A DNA stretch of 64,000 nucleotides from positions 85,981,491 through 86,045,490 of the forward strand of contig NC_034412.1 of NCBI RefSeq assembly GCF_002078875.1, given 5' to 3'. Below the pieces are notes generated by a model that was not told the origin of the DNA, made no database searches, and was given only the letters and a program-made list of their open reading frames with translations. Origin of the DNA: Numida meleagris (Eukaryota > Chordata > Aves > Galliformes > Numididae). Position numbers and translations under genes: made by a program. Shown piece after piece: positions 1 through 64,000 of this stretch; position 1 is the first letter of the stretch; every line of letters begins with the position of its first letter.

Positions 1-1491
1 GGATTTATACAATTAATAAAAATAAAATGTGTATTTCTCAGATGTATAAGGTATTTCTTCAAAGGCTCTGGGCAAGGATAGACTTGTGGTTGCTTGGAGC
101 CAAAAAGTGTTTTATTTATTTATTTATTTTAAACTTTCAGAGTTATTACAGGAGGTAGAAAGACTGATGCTGTACTCACCAGTCAGTGGCATCAATCAAC
201 ACACAATCCCATTCACACCCACTAAAAGTCAGTGAGAAATAGTGTTTACTAATTCTGAAAAAAAAAAAAAAAAGAAAATTTTGCCCAGAAGATCAGACCA
301 CCTAAGAAACTGGCAAATAAAACCCATTCTCAATAATTTCAGCCATGCTAATAACATTAAGCTAATAACTTCTGACTCTATCTTAATCGATCAAGTTTCA
401 CAGATTTACTTTACCCTATCTGACAGTTTTACAACTAGCTTGTGTCTACTTTCTCCAACCTTCTGTACACCTTCACTGATTAGACACTCATTAACAAAGA
501 TTTAACAGTTGCTCCTACCCCCCCCCGATCTTAGTGTCACATCTTCCAATCCAAGGGAACACAGTGAGGGAGTAAGAAAAAGGAGACTTTTAGGAAGTCA
601 GAGCTGAGCTCAAACACTGACAACACTTCTCATCTCTGTAGGATGAGAGGAGATGTACACAACAGTGCTGGATCCGTATATTACGTTAGTTCTAGTCTGC
701 GTTAATCTACAAAGCAAAACAAAATAGAGGCTTGAGCCAAACTAAAATGCAGTTACTAACCTAGTAACCAGTATTTGAGATAGCAATAACATCCTGTACA
801 CAGGTGCATTTAGAATATGTGATTCCAGATTTGCATAGAAAGCAGCCAGAGCAACCAGAGGGCAGGCTCCAAGACCTACATCTGGCTGTGTATTCCAGAT
901 GTTACTATAACAAGAAGCCATACAAAAATTATTCCAGCCGGAATAATTAATAACCTAAGACATGCAGTTCTCTTCTCTCCCTGAATATTTGCACAGAAAA
1001 ACCCGTCATCCTACAGAGGATTCTTCATTAAACAATTACCGTGCTTCCACAGGCAGGAATTTGCCTGAATCTATGTTGCGTTCGTCCTGAAGGAAGTAGT
1101 TTAGAGAGACAAGGCATTTCTGAACTAATGTAAAGGCATGAAGGCTTGTTGATATTTTTCATAGTGTTAAGTCATACAAGTTTCCCTCCATTCTGGCTTT
1201 TCCTAATGTAGGCCTTAAACTTGCAGCAATCTGCCCATGAAGTCCTGTGGATGACTGTAGCTCTACACACAAGAAGCAGACTGTGCAACAGGATGTTGTA
1301 GTGAGACAGTGGCTCGTTCTGCGTGCATACCATGCCCAGGCCCACAGGGTCCTCTCACTGCCCATCTCCCTGACGTGGGAGCAGTGCAAGGTCTAGACTA
1401 AGCCCGACTCAACAAGGTGCAGTGCTGTATGGGCAGTGGCAGCCACCACAGAGTAACACCGACAGGAGGGAGCAGAGAGAGCGGGGATTAC
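1..1491. other. JAKMIP1 intron 18 (partial)
   Basis: Intron between exon 18 and the last coding exon, which is not in the window. I looked for the expected hydrophobic end of the protein on the minus strand and did not find it. Contains an A run near 256-275; nothing else recognised. Confidence 0.8.
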
Positions 1492-55884
<54,393 letters not shown>

Positions 55885-55915
55885 TTAAAATAATTTTTTG
55901 CTCCAATGTGAGCTA

Positions 55916-55942
55916 TCAGCTAGGGCCTTCTGCTTTCAGCAT
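55916..55942 (-). CDS. Upstream ORF 3 in JAKMIP1 leader (8 aa)
   Basis: ATG at 55942-55940 overlaps the stop region of uORF2 (ATGCTGA arrangement) and reads MLKAEGPS before TGA at 55916-55918. Its position would favour reinitiation after uORF2. It ends 46 bases before the main start codon. Confidence 0.35.
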   Translation of the reverse strand: MLKAEGPS

Positions 55943-55992
55943 TTAATAGTCAAGTGGTGTTCAACCAAGTCTTTCACATAAATCTCTGCCAT
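55936..55992 (-). CDS. Upstream ORF 2 in JAKMIP1 leader (18 aa)
   Basis: ATG at 55992-55990 opens MAEIYVKDLVEHHLTIKC and ends at TGA 55936-55938. Of the three uORFs it has the best initiation surroundings (ACCCACAATGG: A at -3, G at +4), so it is the one most likely to be translated. Confidence 0.45.
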   Translation of the reverse strand: MAEIYVKDLVEHHLTIKC

Positions 55993-56011
55993 TGTGGGTT
56001 CTGTCTCTCAT
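55961..56011 (-). CDS. Upstream ORF 1 in JAKMIP1 leader (16 aa)
   Basis: ATG at 56011-56009 opens MRDRTHNGRDLCERLG and stops at TGA 55961-55963. It lies wholly in the 5' leader and overlaps uORF2 in another frame. It could lower initiation at the JAKMIP1 start; there is no sign that the peptide itself is functional. Confidence 0.4.
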   Translation of the reverse strand: MRDRTHNGRDLCERLG

Positions 56012-56741
56012 GTCCTGAAAGAAACAAAGTAGAAAAAGAATTAAACTACACCACAGAGCAAAATCATGGATCAGAAAAACTAATACCTAGTTTTAAAGCA
56101 CATTGAACTTGGTTGTGGTATACACTATACTACGTAACATACTAGATTAAGAAAGCAATAGATCAGAAAAGTTACACAGTATTCATCATCATATCTAAAA
56201 CCATATCTACTCTCCTCCTATGCTTACAGAAAGGAAAGTTTTGCTGTTATGATGAATAAAGCATATAAATATAAATCATATTTTATTCAGGACCCGACGA
56301 CTTGGACCACACTCAAGATCCTCAAGAGGCACTGAGACAATGATAAATTAATAGAGCTGAGTGGAGTTCCAGTGGGAATTGTTTATTTCCTGTAGTAAGG
56401 AGTAAGCACGTTTCACCTAGGGTATTAGAAGTACTGCATTGTTCACAACATCAGCATACATGGAAAAAGTATCACAAAACTAGAAAAACACTTTCAAAGA
56501 CTTAAATATCGTATAAGCAGTGTACATTCAAGGTCATAGTTTGAAATGATCTAGTGAAAATATTAATGTATTTCATTTCATTTAAATTCCCTAATACGTA
56601 TCTAAGCTTAAAAAGTATTCAATTATTTAAATCAGCTTTACGGGATATTCAAGGAGAACATCGATAGCAGACAAAGAACCCTAAAATTCCAATACTTAAC
56701 AAGTCACAAGATTAGTTAGCTTCTTGAGTAGTAATAAAAGC

Positions 56742-57013
56742 TTCATAGAATGGCCTGGGTTGAAAAGGTCGTAATGATTATCGAGTTTCAACCCCCCCTG
56801 CTGTGTGCAGGGTTGCCAGTCACTAGACCAGGCTGCCCAGAGCCACATCCAGCCTGGCCTTGAATGCCTCCAGGGATGGGGCATCCACAACCTCCTTGGG
56901 CAACCTGTTCCAGCAATCACCACCCTCTTCATCAGTTCTCCCTACCCTGCTTCCCAGCTCTTCTTTAAGAATAACCTGGTGCTCCACAAGAACAGACTGA
57001 GCAACAAATGCTA
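56742..57013 (-). repeat. CR1 LINE 3' part
   Basis: CATAGAATGGCCTGGGTTGA, GGCTGCCCAGAGCCACATCC, TTGAATGCCTCCAGGGATGG and GGGCAACCTGTTCCAGCA are the reverse complement of avian CR1. Reverse orientation. The minus strand retains GCWNRLPKEVVDAPSLEAFK, the last stretch of CR1 ORF2. Confidence 0.95.
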
Positions 57014-57710
57014 CCAATGCAGTTATTTTGAAACCCGGGTCATTTTAAATAGCCACATAATTTTCAGCATTAAATTCCTGACATGGCAGAGGGGTTTCTG
57101 CTTCAATATTAATTACATTCACAAATGGTTTTATATCCAACAAAATTACTAACAGATTGTTTTCAAATAATAAGTTGCTTTTTCCCCACCTACTTCAAAT
57201 TTAGAGTTATTTTAGACATGGTATTCTAATGAAAATCACACACATACTTCCATGGATACATTTTAAACAGTCAAGAGCTCAGAAACCTGCAAATATGTGT
57301 TTAGTGGAACCAAATAATGTCAGTTTTATTTTCATTTTTAAAGACTGGTGAACAAAAAACAAGGAGTTAGGTAGCTTGCTTAAAATGACAGTTCAAGTCA
57401 AGAGAAGAGGGAACAGAACTCAGAATGTCATCTCTACCTATGTTACAACAGAGTTCTATTATTTGTTTAAAAAGGAGTTGAAAATGGACCAACAATACCA
57501 ATTATTTTTCTAATAAATAAGAAAAAGAAGAGAAAGAGAGAAAAGATACTGAAGATTAATGGATTGCAAATCTCTTCTTCAGCATTTAGAACATACCAGA
57601 CATCGCACTTGAGAAAAACTTATAAAGGGGCACTTGTAGAGAAATTTAATTGGATTTAAATCATCAACTGTTTGGGGGACTAGCATGTGAAGGATCAAAA
57701 TATTCATACA

Positions 57711-58047
57711 ATCATAGAATTACAAAGGTTAGAAAAGATTTACAAGATCATCCAGAACAACCATCCACCTATCACCAATAGTTGCCACTAGACCATGTCC
57801 CTCAACACAATGTCTAAATGTTCCTTGAATACCTCCATGGTCAGTGACTCCACCACCTCCCTGGGCAGCCCATTCCAGCACCTGACCACTCTTTCAGAAA
57901 AGTAGTATTTCCTAATGTCCATCCTGAATCTCCCCTGGCACAACTTGAGGCCATTCCCTCTCATCCTATCACTAGTTCCACAAGAGAAGAGGCCGACTCC
58001 CAGTTCACTACAACCTCCCTTCAGGTAGTTATAGAGAACCCTGAAAT
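57711..58047 (-). repeat. CR1 LINE 3' part
   Basis: ATCATAGAATTACAAAGGTT, CCTGGGCAGCCCATTCCAGC and CAACTTGAGGCCATTCCC are the reverse complement of avian CR1. The minus strand reads [20 protein letters not shown], the end of ORF2. It lies 0.7 kb from the copy at 56742 in the same orientation, but belongs to a different subfamily judging from sequence. Confidence 0.95.
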
Positions 58048-58245
58048 TGTTACTCAATTTCTACTGTATCTTTCAGGAAATCCAGTAAATTTTTAAAGCA
58101 TGTTCGGAAAACCAGAAAACTGAATAATGTTTCAGTCATAACTTCTAGTTTCTCCTATTTTTGCTTTACAGATTTAAAAGATGTACTTCATCACTATCTC
58201 AGTCACCTCCCTTTTCTAGAACATTGCTGGTTTTAGGAAGACAGA

Positions 58246-58723
58246 TGTCATGGTTTTATGATTTTCGATTATTGGTATTCCACATCATAACATCATGTAA
58301 TGTATGTACCTGGTTGTCAGAAGAGAAGGACTACTACACTGCCCAGGGGACTTTGCTCCCCTGTTACTGTTTTCCGGTTAGAGGGAAAGATAAAAACTCG
58401 CATATCACGAGACCTTCACTCTCTTTCCACCCATCTCTCATCCCGGCAGCATCTCGCTCCCCAGCCATCTCAAAGTCAGTATTAGAGTAAGGCCTACTTT
58501 AATTTTTGGACACTCTCTCTCATTGTATTGGATTTATCATCTTAAATTGTAAATATATTGTATTATAGTGTGTTATTTTGCATTCCAATATCTTATTTAG
58601 TAAATTAGTTTGTTTCTCCTCAGATTGCTGCCGCTGTTTTGCTCTCAGGCCCATCTCCCTACCCTTTTTTCCTTTTCCCTTTCCTGGGGCGTGGGTCCGT
58701 GGGCCCCCGCCCCATTCGTTACA
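58246..58723. mobile_element. Solo LTR candidate of an endogenous retrovirus
   Basis: About 478 bases beginning TGTCATGGTTTTATG and ending ATTCGTTACA, i.e. TG...CA ends. ACAGA lies immediately before it (58241-58245) and recurs at 58721-58725, overlapping the end, so a 5-base target duplication is likely but the right edge is ambiguous (58720 or 58723). The interior has a TATA-like AT stretch and a GC-rich end, unlike the flanks. No internal viral genes adjoin it. Family not assigned. Confidence 0.6.
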
Positions 58724-61700
58724 GAACCCAGCCAAACCAGCCCGTAAACTATTGACAAAAGATCTAGAGCTAGATGAATTGTTATATGATGCTTGTAAGT
58801 ATTAAATAGTAATACAGCATTGCAGTAACAAAAATTGGTTTTCAGCAAAAAAGTGTTGACATATAACAAAACAATATTGATTATTTGAGTAAGAAGAGAA
58901 GAACTTGATAGTTCTGGTGAAAATAACTCCATTAAAAAAAATAAAAGTCTTAAAATACAATTATCTGCCAAAGAAACAGCAGTAGGTGGAAGATCGTTTA
59001 TTTACAGATCTATTCTTAGTGTGATAAAGAGTAAGCAATGGTAATAAGTTGTGAACTGAAGTCTTACATTAATAAATACAGATAAAATAACATAGTGACA
59101 AGAAAAATCATAAAATGCTGTCATCTCAAATTCAGCATTGCAGTCGTGATTCAGAACTTGAACAACATCATTCCGATTCAGTAAGAATTCTGGAAGATGA
59201 AGTTGTTAATGAGTCAGCTCAACTGAAGCACAGAGCAAAAACAAAGGAAAAATCTCTGAGGGAAGGGAAAATGGATCATGTCAGCTAAGAATCTATTTTC
59301 CCACATATTTTGTGGAATCAGTTGCCCTTCCATTTCATTTGAAAGAAAATTGCGAGGTTCACTGTGCAGGTTTCATTTCAGTCTTGGAGTTTTCATTCAG
59401 GTAATGATATTTTCCTTCCAAACGCAACAACAAAACCTGCAATACTGCAACCTCTACTAATTAAAAGACTTGGTTTACTGAATTCTTAAAAGAAAAGAGA
59501 AAGTAGCTATGACAAAAGAAAAATTATTGCACTCTCTCACACACCTATATCAAAAACAAAATTAAACACAATGACACATTCTGACCAGCAGTTTTCTAAA
59601 GGCATTATACATAAACTGAAGACTCATTATTCTTAGCTGAAGCTCACTCAAAATCAATACCATTCCATTGTTCTTTAACCAAAAGGAATTAAATTAGCAA
59701 CCATTAGCAGCAGAACCTATAAAAAGCTCCTGAAAATACTTATAAAAACGTAACAAATGTGTATACACACATAGTATTATATATCTAAGTTCATACTATC
59801 AAAGAGTTCTTTGACTATGGTATTTTTCCTTTGAGAGTAACCATATTCTACCTCCTCCCCATCAGATCAGACACACCTTTTCTTTTTATCTGACATACAA
59901 GCATGATACAAAAAAATGGAGAACAATGACAATTACAATACATAATAATCCTTACTGTTGAAATTTTCACACTCATTCTACTCAAAGAATGAAAGAAGGA
60001 CAACACCTGCTGGCTAGGGCTCTTACAGAAAAGATAAATCCTTCAGTTCAGCTATTTTTGCTTTGTTGTTGCCCATATATTCCATCTCTGTCCAGCATGG
60101 AAACCAATAATGTAGCTAAGGTTTCTTTTCTGCCCAAGAAATATGGTAGAAACTATGTTCATAATCTTCTGCATCAATAGTACAAAAAATGAAGATACTA
60201 AGTATTGCTCTTCACATCCTACTGCCATTTTTAATTTATTCCCCAAATTCAGATTTTTAACTTGCTGTTATCTTTTGCAAGACACAGAAAGACCCTCAAC
60301 CCTTCAGGCTTTCAAGAATGCCTGACAATTCTGAACTTTTCCACCCTTATATTTTCAACAAATTTTCCTGACTTCTCTCTGTGGAAAAACACCTATGTAA
60401 AAACATCAAGTATTTAAATGGCCATTTATTTTCAATACCTTCCCACAGAATAAATTCTTCACTCTAATGCATTATTTTTGTAAGGGTAGGAAGTTATCTT
60501 CCAAAAGATCCTCAGAAGGTTAAAAGTAATTCATGCAACTGTGTATTATATATACATACATATAAGAAAATTAGATTTAAAAGAAAAATAATAAGTAAAA
60601 TGTTCTTCATCTAGACACTTCCATCCAAATAAGGTAATCTCTCATTTCATTTAATCCTTTCTCCTGCAGTTTTACACAGCCTTACTATGGGCTACAGATA
60701 ACCCTTGTTATGCTTGTGAACGTGAGACACAAGCCCATCAATGCTGAACATTCAAGAAGTTTAAAATAAAATTTGTTACCTTAGCACCTGACAAAAGTAA
60801 GCTCAGTGGACATGGGTAAAATATGTTATCCTCAGAAATGCCAGTTCACCTATGTTATAACTTTAAAAAGTGTGATAATCAGCCATTGACTGTATGGGAA
60901 AGCTGACATGAATAGCTGTCAGTGCCCAAGGCATATTTCCCAGAAGGTTCAGATGACCTACATTTTTTGCTTCAGTTCTCAGATGTATGTAATAAAATAT
61001 GACTGAATGGATAAAAGTAAAAGCATCTATGAAAAAAGATGAAAAAGAATACTTTCCCCAGCCAACAAATATAAATTTGTGTTATCAGAATAATTTTCTA
61101 AGTATATTGTAGACAAGTAAAACATTTTAGGTACCCATTTGTTTGCTACCAAATGGATCTATTTCTGTAATAGTAGAGCTTTTAACGGTTACTTTAAATC
61201 CTATCCCACTTGTGGTATTGTTGAGCTTCCTTAGTGGAACACTTTAAGTGTCACTTGTGACTTTTTTTCAGAGGATAAAACCCAAAAATGTCTTGATTGT
61301 AAACTAACAGCCACACATTTTTTTGTAGCGTCACAGCCATTCTTGTTTTAATAAGAATACCTCTCTAGGTCCAAACTAGATGGAAAGCAATCACCAAGAA
61401 GCACTAAAATTTTTAAATTAGTTTTTCCAGAAAAATCTCATAAACATAATTGAGTACAGATGAACAAAGGAAACATTTGCTTTGCAGAGCCTGTAGCGTA
61501 GCATGAGTTTGACATTCATGATGCCTGACTAAGGAAGTTCCACAACAGATGACACCCTGTGGATGAACTCAGTATTTGTAACTCACTTAACTCTCCTGAC
61601 AATGCATCTTTTACAGTCGTTTCTACAAAGGCAGACCAGCTAAAGAGATGTTCTGAGATTTTGCATTTCTACAGTCTTTCAGAAAATTCTTATTGCTCCC

Positions 61701-63324
61701 AGAGAACAGTAGTTGTGTTTTAGCATCCCATCACAAATCCCTGCCTTTCAGGCCCCTCCTCTGCAGTTAACAGAACTGGAATTTGGCAAGCTTCAGGATG
61801 ATTTTCACCCATATATTCATTCTCACTTTAGTTAATTGGTAGCCTGTGTCATGTACGCATCTGCTAAAACACATGTGATGAGAAAATGCTTCCAAGCCAA
61901 CACATAACACACACAAAAAAAAACAACAAAAAAAAGTATTTCAAACTCATTTAAAACTTATACACACCTTCAAATATGTATCAACTAATAACAACCATAC
62001 AACACTGAATAATTATTTTTGATTGGCAATACTGCAAGCCACTAGATAGCCACACTGGAGGCCTTTTTCTAGATGGAGAACATAAGCACAGTCAAAAAAA
62101 CTTGCACTTATCTGCAAGAAGTTGTACAGTAAATATGCAGTAAAAAGGGATGTTTGAGCTGAAAAGGATGAGGTAGTGGGAATAGAGGAATCACAATTAC
62201 ATTTAGCCATCAAGATTCACTTGAACTAGTTGAACATCATTTTAACGTATATAATGTAGATTATATGATTTTTGTTTTAATCTATGCTGAAGCTATTTTC
62301 AGGAGAAGTAGTACTCTCAATGGTCCTTGTAAGCCATTCGGAATGGGAATGACAAAAGTTACACAATGAAAAAGGATTTAAAGGAACAACTGGTCTCTGA
62401 TTTCACAGACTACTTTGGAAGAGAACTAAAGGACTGGTTAGAAACAGACTATTTTACTGTGTCCACAGGACACATACCTCTGACTCTGCTGGCCTCTTTA
62501 AGACCCAATTAGAAATTCGCTCTGCAGTTCCCTTTCTGCACTACAGCACTCTACACCAGAAATTACTGAAACCTTGGCCTAAATCTCTTATCAGAACGTT
62601 ATGAGCTTGAATCAGGCCTTTTAATAAATAAAAAAATATTAATTGGCTTCAGTTAATACTGGAGTGACCTCTAATAGTATTTACTCAATTTCACATGTAG
62701 CAGTGGTTTGTGGATTAATCCTTAAAATCACCCAGCTAAACACATTAAAAGTCAAACCATTACAAACAGCATCCCTGTGACACACACAGGATCAAAGAAG
62801 GAAGCACAAAAGGTGCAAGTTCAAATGCAATTTAAAGTAGTAAGACCCTCCTTCCAAAGGCTTTCAAAATCAGCTCTAGTACACATTGTAGCAAGCAGCT
62901 TGAGTCAGTCGAGCCTCTGATCTTAGTGCCAATTCCTTTCTTCTGAGCATACACAGGAGACCTGACAAGTGGCTTGCTGTCTAGCACGACATATACCCAG
63001 CCTTCTATCCTTCTGCTTGCACCGTGTGTGATTCAGAGGGAGTCCTGGGCTTTCACTGATTAATATTTCCTCCTTTAAAGCATAAGATTTAAGAGCAAAA
63101 GAAGAGTAGGAAGAAAGATCAAATTTTAGCATTTCCCAGTTAGGGCTACACAAATGGCAAACGCTGATACTAACTGTAATAATGTTATTCACCCTCACTG
63201 ATACCCTACAACTTTATCATCCCATCACATCTAGGCTTTTGGATTACACTGGACCACTTTTGTTGAGTTATTTATCTGAATGTTAAAAGAAGATTCCTTT
63301 GATATTTCTTTTTACTGTTTTGCG

Positions 63325-63432
63325 GTGTTTTTTTTTCTTTTTTAATTATTATCATAATCACTATTATTAATACTACCAGTGTTATTTTTTCTTTTTTAAT
63401 TATTATCATAATCACTATTATTAATATTACCG
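63325..63432 (+). repeat. 54-base tandem duplication
   Basis: Two head-to-tail units (63325-63378 and 63379-63432) differing at three positions. Each carries the AT-rich words TTAATTATTATCATAATCAC and TATTATTAA. Confidence 0.95.
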
Positions 63433-64000
63433 TAGAGGTCTGGAATAATTAAAACCCAAAAACAGAAAAAAAAGAATTTGACAGAAAAGTAGGAAATATG
63501 GAAAGCAGTCAGATTTGGGAACAGAGGTTCAGGTTCTCAAATGATTTAGAAGGGAAAAATCGAACTTAATTAGACAAAAAACTTCAAATGGCTTAACACT
63601 AACAAATGCTGAATGTTTATTTTGTAAGTCTGACATGATTTTGGAAATCTGACCTCTGAAAGACCTCAGAAGTCAAGTAAGTATAAAGAGGAGAACAGAC
63701 ATACCTGGATATTATCTTGTTACCAGCTAAAGAGGAAAGCAAACTGATGTTGCGTTTTTTGATGTCATCATCTCTGGTTGCTAGAATTGTGTGTAATTAA
63801 CCACCTTTACTAAACCTACAGGCTACCCTGTATCACACCAGCCAGGCCAAATTCCCACCTTACTGCTATACCGCAGAAGAAAAACACTAGTATATACAGA
63901 ACTTCGTGGCAATTTATTTCAGTTATGCCAAGCAGGCTAATGACAAAACTTCACCTCAACTTTGACAAATCTCATTAAAACAAAACACTTCACCAAAATA

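Larger units (their letters stand above)
56015..64000. other. JAKMIP1 5' intron and/or upstream sequence
   Basis: No coding exon and no CpG-rich promoter was found. It contains CR1 copies at 56742-57013 and 57711-58047, a solo-LTR candidate at 58246-58723 and a 54-base tandem duplication at 63325-63432. The acceptor at 56015 implies that a non-coding first exon lies here or, more likely, beyond 64000. Confidence 0.75.

Noticed and set aside
62470..62560. Donor-like AGAG|GTATGT on the minus strand near 62478, possible 5' non-coding exon
   Set aside because: Good donor score by eye but no supporting acceptor or promoter; such motifs are expected by chance in 8 kb.
63700..63760. Donor-like CCAG|GTATGT on the minus strand near 63715, possible 5' non-coding exon
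   Set aside because: A single donor motif without a recognisable exon, CpG island or known leader sequence. A CRE-like TGATGTCATCA lies nearby, but this is too little to call a promoter.

Overview
The window comes from a bird genome, most likely galliform. It carries many chicken-repeat-1 (CR1) 3' ends with their typical 'TTCTATGATTCT' tails, two relics of a chicken-type mariner DNA transposon, a solo-LTR candidate, and long AT-rich introns. Almost all of it is one gene on the minus strand: JAKMIP1 (Janus kinase and microtubule interacting protein 1, also called Marlin-1), a long coiled-coil protein of neurons and lymphoid cells. No bacterial, plasmid, phage or CRISPR content is present.

Layout, read in the direction of transcription (right to left). 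Positions 56015-64000 are 5' intron or upstream sequence with CR1 copies, a solo-LTR candidate and a 54-bp tandem duplication. Positions 55741-56014 are the first coding exon, with a 5' leader holding three short upstream ORFs. Eleven more coding exons lie between 49241 and 16258 and complete a 626-residue short isoform, which ends by reading through a 5' splice site at 16331-16332. Splicing at that donor instead joins six further exons (13446 down to 1492) of the long isoform. I can assemble 793 residues of the long form. By comparison with the human long form, recalled as 831 residues, about 38 C-terminal residues should lie beyond position 1.

Every coding exon is a multiple of three and every intron is phase 0. 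All exons were placed by reading frame, GT/AG boundaries and recalled similarity to mammalian JAKMIP1. The remaining sequence is intron containing CR1, MIR-like and other old repeats, the mariner relics and homopolymer runs. No second protein-coding gene, tRNA or other RNA gene was recognised. The gene-centred observations are the dual-use splice donor and coding sequence, the uORF-rich leader and the uniform exon phase. I did not find a novel system.
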